Part shown: piece after piece, positions 45,778 through 53,364 of the stretch | Numbering within the stretch: the stretch's first letter is position 1 | Layout of the letters: each line of letters starts with the position of its first letter | Source of the DNA: Mongoliitalea daihaiensis | GTDB lineage: Bacteria > Bacteroidota > Bacteroidia > Cytophagales > Cyclobacteriaceae | Direction: 5' to 3' | DNA length: 64,000 nucleotides | Assembly: GCF_021596945.1 (NCBI RefSeq) | Contig: NZ_CP063779.1 | Coordinates: forward strand, 623,501-687,500 | The notes under the pieces: generated by a model | What the model saw: only the letters and a program-made list of their open reading frames with translations | Told to the model about the DNA's origin: nothing | Database searches by the model: none | Program-made: the position numbers and the translations under genes

Positions 45778-45944
45778 ACTTGGCAGGCCTCCACCCCTGT
45801 AAAAGTTGAATTTAGATATCCAGTCTTGTCTGTCAGGCCTAAAATATCCGTATATTTGAATACTGCTTTTGATTGGATACCATAAGCGGTGGTGGCATCA
45901 ATGGGATTCTTTCCGATTGGTGCCATTTTCTTTTTTAGCTCCAT
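45774..45944 (-). CDS. Small 56-aa ORF in the replication operon
   Basis: Encodes MELKKKMAPIGKNPIDATTA and a further 36 residues, ending VEACQV. It starts 4 bases after the HTH gene stop and ends in an ATGA overlap with the next gene, which supports it being translated. It is unrecognised. Confidence 0.6.
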   Translation of the reverse strand: MELKKKMAPIGKNPIDATTAYGIQSKAVFKYTDILGLTDKTGYLNSTFTGVEACQV

Positions 45945-45948
45945 CAGA

Positions 45949-46236
45949 TTAATACTTTGTAGTTTGAGTTTTGTAAAGTGATGCTTCTATTTCGCTGTCT
46001 TTATACAGGACACGTCCCCCGATAAGATAAGACTGAATAAGTCCCCGCTTAGTCCAATCATTAAGCGTGACAAGTGATATTTTCAACTTGTCTGCACATT
46101 CTTTTCTTGTCAGTAGTTTTTCACTTGGGGTGGAGGTGTTGACAGGCCTGATGTCCTTGACTGCTTCTTTAATGGCAGTGTGGATGATCCCTGTAAGTTC
46201 CTCAGGGGTGTAGGTGGTTAAAATCAAATTGTCCAT
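45949..46236 (-). CDS. Excisionase-like helix-turn-helix protein
   Basis: A 95-residue protein with a MerR/excisionase-type HTH: LLTRKECADKLKISLVTLND, then WTKRGLIQSYLIGGRVLYKD. Such proteins next to a tyrosine recombinase usually control excision or the replication operon. It leads the operon containing the small ORFs, the ATPase and probably the primase. Confidence 0.82.
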   Translation of the reverse strand: MDNLILTTYTPEELTGIIHTAIKEAVKDIRPVNTSTPSEKLLTRKECADKLKISLVTLNDWTKRGLIQSYLIGGRVLYKDSEIEASLYKTQTTKY

Positions 46237-46283
46237 AACTATTGTTTTTTAGTGATGGCACAATTTTAAAAAGTAGAAAAGCG

Positions 46284-46305
46284 GGGAATTTTCGGGGATT
46301 CCCCA
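46284..46305. promoter_or_regulatory. Inverted repeat upstream of the HTH gene
   Basis: GGGGAAT / ATTCCCC with an 8-base loop, 48 bases before the HTH start. It may be an operator for the HTH protein or a terminator for the 212-aa gene reading in the same direction. Confidence 0.4.
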
Positions 46306-46320
46306 ACTTGTTAAAAAAGA

Positions 46321-46959
46321 TTAATCATCATCAAATGATGAAGTCAGTCCCAAGTTATTTAATATTTTCTTGGTGTTCTTTTTTGCTGTTTTTGACAGGT
46401 AGTCTTTATTTTTTAATGCCAGCCTGACTTTTTCACCATCATCAATATTTAGGATGGTAGCAATAAGTTTGGCCTTGTCTGTTTCCCTTGCTTTGCCTGA
46501 ATAATTTTTGTTAGTAAACTTTTCCTCAATAAAATCTAATATCCCCAAGTCATCCAGTATGCAAAGTGCGTGTGGTAGGTTCTTGTATGCCTCCACTTTT
46601 TCGGGTGGTGTAAATAGTTCTTCATCAATTTTTTCACTGTATTCCTTTGCCCATTTAAGAATGATTTTTGGGTCTTTAATTAATTCAGGAATTGTTTTAA
46701 AATCTAACTCTGATCGCTCTTCTTTTGTTAATTCCTTACTTAAATACCATTCATAAAATACTTCTTTCCAGTCCCTTGGTAGAATTAATGACTTTTGTTT
46801 TAAGATATGTTTGACTGTTTTTAAGGTTTTTTTGAAAATAGCCTCATTATTACTTTCAAATTTCCTGAATGCCTCTGATAATTTGGCCATCGATTGTTTT
46901 AATTCAGGTGATGGTTCAAAATCATACCCCAATTCTTTTTTAACCCTTGAAATTTCCAT
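46321..46959 (-). CDS. Hypothetical 212-aa protein after the integrase
   Basis: A soluble, helical, charged protein, not recognised. It ends with a Lys-rich segment and an acidic tail (LTSSFDDD). It starts one base after the integrase stop and is therefore co-expressed with it. It could be an accessory or cargo gene; I cannot assign a function. Confidence 0.6.
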   Translation of the reverse strand: MEISRVKKELGYDFEPSPELKQSMAKLSEAFRKFESNNEAIFKKTLKTVKHILKQKSLILPRDWKEVFYEWYLSKELTKEERSELDFKTIPELIKDPKIILKWAKEYSEKIDEELFTPPEKVEAYKNLPHALCILDDLGILDFIEEKFTNKNYSGKARETDKAKLIATILNIDDGEKVRLALKNKDYLSKTAKKNTKKILNNLGLTSSFDDD

Positions 46960-46960
46960 A

Positions 46961-48298
46961 TCAACTTACTTTTAAAAATGACTTATTCCAGTGATCCAGT
47001 AGCTGTTTTGCGTTTTCTTCCGGAGTGACTTTAATGTAGAGTAAAAAAGATTTCTCTGTCCGGTGTCCTGTGATTTTCATCAGACTGATGGCAGGAAAAC
47101 CACTTTTATAAACGTTTGTCGCAAAGGAACGGCGGGCGGTGTGTGTTGTAACCAATTCATATTTCTGCATTTTGGTGGAGGTTTTTAGGCCTCCTTTGAT
47201 GCGCTCCACTTCTACTTGGGTTTTCAGGATATCCACCCGCTGTGCTATTTCTTTTAGATAGGAATTCATCTTTTGGTTTGATATGGCAGGGGGCAGACTG
47301 TTTGAATATTTCCCCTCATATTTTGCCATGATCGCTTTTACCATCGGATGGATGGGGATGACTACTTTTTCCCCTGTCTTGAATGTCTTGATTTCAAAAA
47401 ACCTGTCCTTGATATTTTCAGGCCTGATGGTGGTGAAGTCTGAAAATCTTAAACCTGTCCAACATCCCACTACAAACAAGTCCCTGACACGTTCCAAGTG
47501 TGGTTCCTTACTTAGATCCAGTTCAAAGATTTTTTGCACTTCATTTTCATTCAGATAAATGGAAAAGCCTGCCACTTTGTGAGACTTAAACTGTTTTGAT
47601 TGGAAAAACATATTTGTGTTATATCCATTTTCGGTGGCATACAGTAAAAACGTCTTAAGTACTTGAATATACTTACCTACTGTATTGAGTGTAAAACTTG
47701 GCTTGATGACTACTTTTTCCCCATTGACAGTTTTAGATTTTTCTTTATTCAGATAGGCCACAAACTTTGTATAAAAGTTTTGGTTGATGGTTTCAAAATC
47801 CAAGTGATAAGTCTTGGAAAAGTCCATCAGTAGTTTTTTTGTGGTCTGATATTTTTGAATTGATCGCTTATCAAATCGTTTCCCCGAACTTGTCAGGCGT
47901 GTCCCGTCTTCTGATTCCCTGATAAATCTTTCAAACAGTTCCATGAATGATGGCAGTCTGTTTTCATCGTCCGGACTTTGGACAGGGATATCTTTAAGGA
48001 CTTCATCCAGTTTTGATTTTAGCAAATCGGGTGCGGGTGGATGTCCTAATTCATTTTCGAGTTCTGATAAAATCCTTTCTGCTTCCGACCTGATAAACTT
48101 CAATCTGTCATTTAATGTCTTGGCCTGTGGGAATTCCTTGACTTGTCTTGAAAGTTGGGTGTCTTCATTCCAGTACTTGGGATGGATGCTTTTTGATGTG
48201 GAGTATTTAAAGCGGTTCCCATGATAACTGATAAATAATAAAATCGGAGTGTCCCCGTCTTTGGACTTTTCTTTTAGGTAATAGTTAAACTTTGCCAT
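46961..48298 (-). CDS. Tyrosine recombinase / integrase
   Basis: A 445-residue phage-integrase-family protein with an N-terminal arm-binding domain, a SAM-like core-binding domain (about 115-240) and a catalytic domain with R284 (TGLRFSD), H386 and R389 (HTARRSF), H412 (ITGHRT) and nucleophile Y421. It is the Bacteroidota type related to NBU/CTnDOT integrases. It lies at the element's right end, with arm-type repeats 49 bases upstream of its start, so it may repress itself when bound. It appears intact. Confidence 0.93.
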   Translation of the reverse strand: MAKFNYYLKEKSKDGDTPILLFISYHGNRFKYSTSKSIHPKYWNEDTQLSRQVKEFPQAKTLNDRLKFIRSEAERILSELENELGHPPAPDLLKSKLDEVLKDIPVQSPDDENRLPSFMELFERFIRESEDGTRLTSSGKRFDKRSIQKYQTTKKLLMDFSKTYHLDFETINQNFYTKFVAYLNKEKSKTVNGEKVVIKPSFTLNTVGKYIQVLKTFLLYATENGYNTNMFFQSKQFKSHKVAGFSIYLNENEVQKIFELDLSKEPHLERVRDLFVVGCWTGLRFSDFTTIRPENIKDRFFEIKTFKTGEKVVIPIHPMVKAIMAKYEGKYSNSLPPAISNQKMNSYLKEIAQRVDILKTQVEVERIKGGLKTSTKMQKYELVTTHTARRSFATNVYKSGFPAISLMKITGHRTEKSFLLYIKVTPEENAKQLLDHWNKSFLKVS

Positions 48299-48346
48299 GA
48301 TGACTGTCTTTTGATTGGATGCTTAAATATACGAAAAAGAAAAAGC

Positions 48347-48370
48347 AGGGGACACTTTAGGGGACACTTT
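48347..48370. repeat. Right arm-type repeat (two copies of AGGGGACACTTT)
   Basis: Identical to the left repeat at 41661-41684 and in the same orientation, 114 bases inside attR. It overlaps the region where the integrase promoter should be. Confidence 0.8.
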
Positions 48371-48484
48371 TCCTTAATTTAATCTTATTTATTTTATCCT
48401 TATTTAATTAGGTAAAAATATAAGTTTTTGAAAATCAGTGCATTTAAATAAAATGCTATTAGTTTAAAAAAGGGGGTATTTAGC

Positions 48485-48500
48485 CCTGTTCCCGCTACTA
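48485..48500. repeat. attR: 16-bp copy of the tRNA 3' end
   Basis: CCTGTTCCCGCTACTA repeats the attL sequence. The original tRNA terminator follows immediately. Confidence 0.9.
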
Positions 48501-48504
48501 CGGA

Positions 48505-48529
48505 GGATACCTTATGGTATCCTTTTTTT
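48505..48529 (+). terminator. Original tRNA-fMet terminator, displaced by the element
   Basis: A perfect 7-bp stem GGATACC-TTAT-GGTATCC is followed by seven T residues. Before integration it would have lain just after the tRNA. Confidence 0.85.
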
Positions 48530-48552
48530 GTTTTATTCATACACCTACTCAA

Positions 48553-48702
48553 TCATTGTAAATCAAAATTTTTCAAAAAACCTTCTTTGTAGTTTCTGCC
48601 TATGGGCACTTTTAAGTTTTCTATTGTGATTTCTTGCTCGTTGAAACTTATGATTTTATTGATGTTTACACAAAAAGACCTGTGCACTCTTACAAAATGT
48701 CT
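48553..48702 (-). pseudogene. C-terminal remnant of a LytTR response regulator
   Basis: 49 codons and a TGA reading RHFVRVHRSFCVNINKII, then EITIENLKVPIGRNYKEGF: the DNA-binding LytTR domain end (FxRVHRSF, PIGRxY). Its 5' part is lost exactly where an IS21-like terminal repeat begins at 48703. Confidence 0.8.
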
Positions 48703-48760
48703 ATTCCGGCGATACTGGGCCACTGATTCCGGAGCATACTAGGCCACTTTTTACGGAATC
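48703..48760. mobile_element. Solo IS21-like terminal repeat remnant
   Basis: Two tandem copies of a motif ATTCCGG..ATACTGGGCCACTG (48703-48725 and 48726-48749), followed by TTTACGGAATC. Repeated motifs of this kind occur at IS21-family ends. No transposase remains nearby. It abuts the truncated LytTR gene. Confidence 0.55.
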
Positions 48761-48855
48761 TCCAGCTCGTTGACCTCCGTTTTAGACACCCCACATGAAG
48801 GAAATATATAGGATAGAAATTTAGGAAAGCTTGATGAGGAGTAAATATTAATTTT

Positions 48856-49116
48856 TTACTTTAAGCTTAACTCAAAATCTTTACCCCTCAAATTTATGGC
48901 AAACCATTTCAGTATTAAAAATAAGAGCAACCCATTGAGGCCAAACAAAAGCGCATTTTCAACTAAGAAGTTAACCTTTTCAAGAAAGTCTAATTTTGAT
49001 TGCACTTTAAAAAAATCATAAAGACCTGAAAAGAGCCTTAACAGTCCTCCAAATAATAAGAGATAGGCAATGATAAAGAGCCCTTTCATATTCCCGAACT
49101 TAAATTGAATTTTCAT
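48856..49116 (-). CDS. Small two-TM membrane protein
   Basis: 86 residues with two hydrophobic helices (LFIIAYLLLFGGLLRLFSGL and ALLFGLNGLLLFLILKWFAI) joined by a charged loop. It is unrecognised. It is divergent from the Crp/Fnr gene, and a Crp/Fnr-type dyad lies 56 bases upstream of its start. Confidence 0.6.
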   Translation of the reverse strand: MKIQFKFGNMKGLFIIAYLLLFGGLLRLFSGLYDFFKVQSKLDFLEKVNFLVENALLFGLNGLLLFLILKWFAINLRGKDFELSLK

Positions 49117-49171
49117 TTTTTCTTATGTTTAGTTTGTTTGACAAAGGTATTGGACCATACAAACCTAAAAA

Positions 49172-49185
49172 TTGACCTATGTTAA
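49172..49185. promoter_or_regulatory. FNR/CRP-type dyad 1
   Basis: TTGAC-CTAT-GTTAA, an imperfect dyad like the FNR box (TTGAT-N4-ATCAA). It sits in a 20-bp segment (49167-49186) repeated in inverted orientation at 49850-49869, upstream of the Crp/Fnr gene and of the divergent membrane-protein gene. Confidence 0.65.
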
Positions 49186-49227
49186 GTTAATGCTTATCTT
49201 AGACATCAAACTGAACATCAAGTCCCT

Positions 49228-49842
49228 ATGGAGAGAACACTTGCCGAAGAAGAATACAAGCAACACCTTAATAAAGCTCGTAAACTACTTTATGACTATT
49301 TGCCCTTAAGGGATGAACAGTGGGAGGTTTTCAAGCAGGGTTTCAAAATCAGAAAATACCACAAAGGGGATTTTATTTTGAATGAAGGAGAAACAGAACG
49401 GTTTCTTTCAATTGTAATTTCAGGCTGTACTAGGCATTATATTATGGTCAAAGGAGAAGAAAAATCATTTGACTTTTCATTTCAACACGAATTCAACTGC
49501 TCCTATTCTAGCTTTATCCAACAGGAGCCTTCCCGATTTTTCATTCAAGCATTGGATGATTGTGTCTTGGCCTCCATTCATTATGATTTTTTGCAACAGC
49601 TTTATCAGCACTATCCTGAAAGCAACAAGTTTGGAAGGACCGCCGTAGAACAGTATTATATATGGAGAGAACAAAGGGAAATCTCACTGATGACAGATTC
49701 TGCTCAGGAAAGATATCTCAGGTTGATGGAGAAATATCCCATTTACTTAGAGCAGGTTCCCTTAAAACACCTTGCCTCCTATCTCAATATCAAACCCGAA
49801 TCACTTAGCCGAATAAGAAAAAAACTTTTTGAGGAGCGCTAG
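49228..49842 (+). CDS. Crp/Fnr-family transcriptional regulator
   Basis: 204 residues. An N-terminal cyclic-nucleotide-binding-like beta roll (FKIRKYHKGDFILNEGE, FLSIVISGCTRHYIMVKGEE) is followed by the dimer helix and a C-terminal HTH (LKHLASYLNIKPESLSRIRKKL). There is no Fe-S cysteine cluster of the Fnr type at the N-terminus, so the signal is unknown. Inverted copies of an FNR-like dyad flank the gene, suggesting autoregulation and control of the neighbours. Confidence 0.9.
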   Translation: MERTLAEEEYKQHLNKARKLLYDYLPLRDEQWEVFKQGFKIRKYHKGDFILNEGETERFLSIVISGCTRHYIMVKGEEKSFDFSFQHEFNCSYSSFIQQEPSRFFIQALDDCVLASIHYDFLQQLYQHYPESNKFGRTAVEQYYIWREQREISLMTDSAQERYLRLMEKYPIYLEQVPLKHLASYLNIKPESLSRIRKKLFEER

Positions 49843-49850
49843 GTCTCTTC

Positions 49851-49864
49851 TTAACATAGGTCAA
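49851..49864. promoter_or_regulatory. FNR/CRP-type dyad 2
   Basis: TTAAC-ATAG-GTCAA, the reverse complement of dyad 1. It lies 56 bases upstream of the outer-membrane protein start at 49921. The identical stretch is 20 bases (49850-49869). Confidence 0.65.
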
Positions 49865-49920
49865 TTTTTGACTTGAAGCTTCATCCCAACTTTGTGGCTG
49901 TAAAACAAACAGCTACCAAA

Positions 49921-50631
49921 ATGAAAAGGATTAAATTAACCAAAGCAGTATTGATCATCATAATCATCAATCTAAGCCAGTCTCTCATGGCTCAAAATGA
50001 TGGACTCTTCTCTAAAAAACCATACAAATCTCAAACTTACTTTAGTTTTGGCGCTGGCGTGAGTTTGCTACAAGGAGTCCCTGACAATATTTATCAGGAC
50101 GGGCATGGAAGTGTACAGGTAGGTTTTGTGAAAGAATTGCCCTTCACAAAAAGATTTTCTTTTATGTCTGGCATAGAATTGGAAAGATTGACATACAATC
50201 TTGACTTTTTCCCCAACTTGGATGAAAACAATGAAACATTTATTCAGGCACCCGATGGGATAAAATACACTCGCGTATTTCAAAATAGCCTCAATCTCTC
50301 AACACAAGCAAGATTCTATTTTAAAGCAAACAACAGTCAGGAGACGAGCAACGCTTTCCTTCAGACGGGCCTAAGAGCTGGATTTAACCTGAGCACCACA
50401 TATTCCTTTAGAGAAAATGATCAAAATCAATCAATCAACCTATCTAAAGTGAGCGATCCCTTCCATCTTCAAGCAGAATTAATGCTCGGTTTTAAAGGGG
50501 ATTATTTCAAAAAACTAGAAATATTGAATGCCTCAACGTTCGGAGTCACTTACCAATTCAATTCGCTTTTGACAGCCAAAAATATGGGTACTATCCGACC
50601 TGTGCACTTGACATGGAGATTTTTATTCTAA
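49921..50631 (+). CDS. Outer-membrane beta-barrel protein
   Basis: 236 residues from ATG 49921, which gives a clean signal peptide (MKRIKLTKAVLIIIIINLSQ, then SLMAQ). The in-frame ATG at 49873 would precede dyad-2-proximal leader sequence. Alternating hydrophobic strands and the terminal Phe (TWRFLF) indicate an OmpA-like or PorT-like barrel. It is probably controlled by the upstream Crp/Fnr regulator. Confidence 0.78.
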   Translation: MKRIKLTKAVLIIIIINLSQSLMAQNDGLFSKKPYKSQTYFSFGAGVSLLQGVPDNIYQDGHGSVQVGFVKELPFTKRFSFMSGIELERLTYNLDFFPNLDENNETFIQAPDGIKYTRVFQNSLNLSTQARFYFKANNSQETSNAFLQTGLRAGFNLSTTYSFRENDQNQSINLSKVSDPFHLQAELMLGFKGDYFKKLEILNASTFGVTYQFNSLLTAKNMGTIRPVHLTWRFLF

Positions 50632-50672
50632 AAAAACAGCCTTTCAATTTTTAGGATTGAAAGGCTGTTTTT
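50631..50672 (+). terminator. Intrinsic terminator after the barrel gene
   Basis: A stem AACAGCCTTTCAAT / ATTGAAAGGCTGTT with a T-tract starts at the stop codon. Confidence 0.88.
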
Positions 50673-50781
50673 CCTCACCCCTTCTTTCTAACTTTCCTCA
50701 TCAACCAGTCTCTCAGGCTTTAATACCCAAACTTTCTTTGGTTTATTCTAAAATAAGCATGTCCTGACGGAAAATTTCAGC

Positions 50782-50789
50782 TACCTTTG
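50782..50789 (+). promoter_or_regulatory. Candidate -7 box TACCTTTG
   Basis: An exact TAnnTTTG match 17 bases before the era ATG. Confidence 0.5.
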
Positions 50790-50806
50790 CACAAAAAACT
50801 GTAGTC

Positions 50807-51697
50807 ATGACCGAACACACACACAAAGCAGGATTTGTAAACATCGTGGGCAAACCCAATGTTGGCAAATCTACGCTCATGAACGTGCTGGTAGGTGAAA
50901 GACTTTCGATCATCTCTTCCAAGGCCCAGACCACCCGTCACCGGATCATGGGCATCATGAATGACGACAATTATCAAATTGTATTTTCCGATACACCGGG
51001 CATGCTTAAACCCAAATATGAGCTGCATAAAAATATGATGAGTTTTGTCAACATGTCTTTGGAAGATGCAGATGTGATTCTTTTCGTAACCGATCTATTC
51101 GAAACAGACGAAGAAATAGAAGACGTAATTGAAAAGATCAACCATTCAGGTGTCCCTGTACTCCTGGTAATCAATAAAATTGATTTGTCTAAAGAAAATC
51201 AATTGGAGGAAGTTACCGCTTATTGGACACAACGAATCAAAGCTGAAACAGTCATCCCTATTTCTGCTACCGAAAGTTTCAATACCGAACGTATCCTTCA
51301 AGAGATTTTGGACAGAATTCCTGTCCACGCACCCTTTTATGATAAAGATGAATTAACGGATAAACCGGAGCGCTTTTTTGCCTCTGAAATTGTCCGGGAA
51401 AAAATTTTCCTCAACTACAAAAAGGAAATTCCCTATTCTACAGAAGTTGCTATTGAGGATTTTTACGAAGAGGAAAACATCATTCGAGTCAGAGCCGTCA
51501 TATATATCGAACGAAATAGTCAAAAGGGAATCATCATCGGGGAAGGCGGCAAAGCACTCAAAAGGGTTGGAACACAAGCACGCGAGGAAATGGAAAAATT
51601 CTTTGGCAAAAAGATATTTCTAGAAACCTTCGTCAAAGTGGCCGAAAACTGGAGGAAAGACAAAAATAAATTACGAAGATTTGGTTACGACCAATAA
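50807..51697 (+). CDS. era: GTPase Era
   Basis: Ribosome-biogenesis GTPase acting on 16S rRNA. 296 residues: G1 GKPNVGKST, G3 DTPG, G4 NKID, and a C-terminal KH domain with IIIGEGGKALKRVGTQARE. It is followed 14 bases later by der, the other assembly GTPase. Confidence 0.97.
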   Translation: MTEHTHKAGFVNIVGKPNVGKSTLMNVLVGERLSIISSKAQTTRHRIMGIMNDDNYQIVFSDTPGMLKPKYELHKNMMSFVNMSLEDADVILFVTDLFETDEEIEDVIEKINHSGVPVLLVINKIDLSKENQLEEVTAYWTQRIKAETVIPISATESFNTERILQEILDRIPVHAPFYDKDELTDKPERFFASEIVREKIFLNYKKEIPYSTEVAIEDFYEEENIIRVRAVIYIERNSQKGIIIGEGGKALKRVGTQAREEMEKFFGKKIFLETFVKVAENWRKDKNKLRRFGYDQ

Positions 51698-51711
51698 AAA
51701 TACAGCATCAC

Positions 51712-53025
51712 ATGGCTAATATAGTAGCAATCGTCGGTAGACCCAATGTGGGAAAATCTACCTTTTTCAATAGATTAGTAGAAGAGCGTAAAGCAATCGA
51801 AGACAATGTCAGCGGCGTAACCCGTGACAGACATTACGGACACGCACAATGGGGAGGAAAGTTCTTCTCAGTAATCGATACAGGTGGATATGTGACAGGA
51901 TCAGATGACGTATTCGAGGCAGAGATCAGAAAACAAGTAAAATTGGCTCTCGAGGAGGCAAATGTAATTTTATTCATTGTAGACTGCCACGATGGATTGA
52001 CTGACTTGGACAAAGAGTTTGCAAATGTTTTAAGAACAAGCAAAAAGCCAATTTATATCGTTGCCAACAAAGCAGATAGTCCGGAAAAATCTTTGATGGC
52101 CGCAGAATTTTATTCACTTGGACTAAGTGATCACGAAATTTTCCCAATTGCTGCTGTAAGCGGGAGCGGAACAGGTGACCTATTAGACGAGGTAATTACT
52201 CACTTTCAGGATGAGGGAGATGAAAACCCAGATGAGGGTATCCCAAAAATTGCCATTTTGGGAAGACCAAATGTAGGCAAGTCCTCTTTCTTAAATGCGC
52301 TACTAGGTAAGGAAAGATCCATTGTAACCGATGAGGCAGGAACGACACGTGATGCCATCCATACGAGATACAAATTGTATGGTAAGGACTTTATCATTAC
52401 AGATACTGCCGGTATTCGCAAGAAAGCCAAAGTAAAAGAAGATATAGAATTTTACTCCGTCATGCGCTCCCTTCGCACCTTGGAAGATTCTGACGTCATC
52501 ATTGTAATGATAGACGCTTCCAGAGGATTGGAAGCGCAAGACATCAATCTCATCAGCCTAGGTATCAAAAATAATAAGGGTGTGATGATCATGGTCAATA
52601 AATGGGATTTAATCGAAAAAGACCACAAGACCATGGAAAAAATCAAAAAAGACATGATGGAAAAATTAGGTGAAAACCGATGGATTCCTATCATTTTTAC
52701 TTCCGTAGAAGAAAAACAACGAATCTTCCAAGCAATTGAATTAGCAGTAAAGGTCTTCGATAATAAAACCCGAAGAATTACCACATCCAAACTAAACGAT
52801 TTATTGCTTCCGGAAATTGAAAAGTATCCTCCACCAGCCTTGAAAGGGAAGTATATCAAAATAAAATATATTACTCAACTCCCAACCAAAAACCCTGTTT
52901 TTGCGTTCTTTTGCAATCTTCCACAGTACATTAAAGACCCTTACACCCGGTTTTTGGAGAATAGGCTACGTGAAAACTTTGATTTTGAGGGAGTTCCTAT
53001 CAAAATCACTTACAAGAAAAAGTAA
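51712..53025 (+). CDS. der: GTPase Der (EngA)
   Basis: A double-GTPase for 50S assembly. 437 residues with two G domains: GRPNVGKSTFFNR at about 8-20 and GRPNVGKSSFLNA at about 183-195, followed by the KH-like C-terminal domain. It is co-transcribed with era. Confidence 0.97.
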   Translation: MANIVAIVGRPNVGKSTFFNRLVEERKAIEDNVSGVTRDRHYGHAQWGGKFFSVIDTGGYVTGSDDVFEAEIRKQVKLALEEANVILFIVDCHDGLTDLDKEFANVLRTSKKPIYIVANKADSPEKSLMAAEFYSLGLSDHEIFPIAAVSGSGTGDLLDEVITHFQDEGDENPDEGIPKIAILGRPNVGKSSFLNALLGKERSIVTDEAGTTRDAIHTRYKLYGKDFIITDTAGIRKKAKVKEDIEFYSVMRSLRTLEDSDVIIVMIDASRGLEAQDINLISLGIKNNKGVMIMVNKWDLIEKDHKTMEKIKKDMMEKLGENRWIPIIFTSVEEKQRIFQAIELAVKVFDNKTRRITTSKLNDLLLPEIEKYPPPALKGKYIKIKYITQLPTKNPVFAFFCNLPQYIKDPYTRFLENRLRENFDFEGVPIKITYKKK

Positions 53026-53043
53026 AAAATATTATTTAAATAG

Positions 53044-53074
53044 CTTGATTTTTATTGGAATGGTCGTACATTTG
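53044..53074 (+). promoter_or_regulatory. Promoter of the acidic lipoprotein gene
   Basis: CTTG (53044-53047), a 19-base spacer and TACATTTG (53067-53074) match the Bacteroidota consensus, 30 bases before the ATG. Confidence 0.7.
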
Positions 53075-53104
53075 CGAGCTCAAAATAGAAACAAACCAAA
53101 CATC

Positions 53105-53302
53105 ATGAAAAAGGTATTTGCAATGTTCGCTGTAGCAGGAATGTTATTCACTGCTGCTTGCGGAAACAAAACTGAAGATGCTACTGAAGAAATCGAAGTG
53201 GTAATCGAAGAAACTGAAGAAGTTATCGAAGAAGCTACTGAAGAAATCGAAGGTGCTATCGAAGAAGCTACTGAAGAAGTAGAAGAAGTTGTTGAAGGTT
53301 AA
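53105..53302 (+). CDS. Small, highly acidic repeat lipoprotein
   Basis: 65 residues from ATG 53105 (a longer upstream frame overlaps der and is discounted). The signal MKKVFAMFAVAGMLFTAAC has lipobox Cys19. The mature 47 residues are mostly Glu with Ala, Thr, Val and Ile in a repeating EEATEEIE pattern, likely one amphipathic helix. It has its own promoter and a strong terminator, suggesting high expression. The function is unknown. Confidence 0.75.
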   Translation: MKKVFAMFAVAGMLFTAACGNKTEDATEEIEVVIEETEEVIEEATEEIEGAIEEATEEVEEVVEG

Positions 53303-53321
53303 TCCAAACAATTCTTTGTAT

Positions 53322-53356
53322 AAAAGTCCGGCAATTAATTGCCGGACTTTTTTATT
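53322..53356 (+). terminator. Intrinsic terminator after the acidic lipoprotein gene
   Basis: AAAAGTCCGGCAATT / AATTGCCGGACTTTT is a perfect 15-bp stem followed by T residues. Confidence 0.92.
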
Positions 53357-53364
53357 TTTGATCG

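Larger units (their letters stand above)
41620..48500. mobile_element. 6.9-kb tRNA-fMet-integrated element (satellite / cryptic integrative element)
   Basis: It is bounded by the 16-bp att repeats. Contents: one plus-strand Cys-rich gene, then minus-strand genes from the integrase end inwards: tyrosine recombinase, hypothetical 212 aa, HTH protein, 56-aa and 83-aa proteins, RepA-like ATPase, primase-like protein, a GRPKGAKNK-type protein and two related small proteins. It also carries arm-type repeats and iteron-like palindromes. I see no relaxase, coupling protein, capsid or terminase large subunit, so mobilisation would need a helper. Confidence 0.88.

Noticed and set aside
41620-48500. Element as a prophage or conjugative transposon
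   Set aside because: No capsid, tail, terminase large subunit, relaxase or type IV secretion gene could be recognised in the 6.9 kb.
52901-53104. Long N-terminal extension of the acidic lipoprotein
   Set aside because: It overlaps der in another frame and would hide a clean signal peptide that has its own consensus promoter just upstream.
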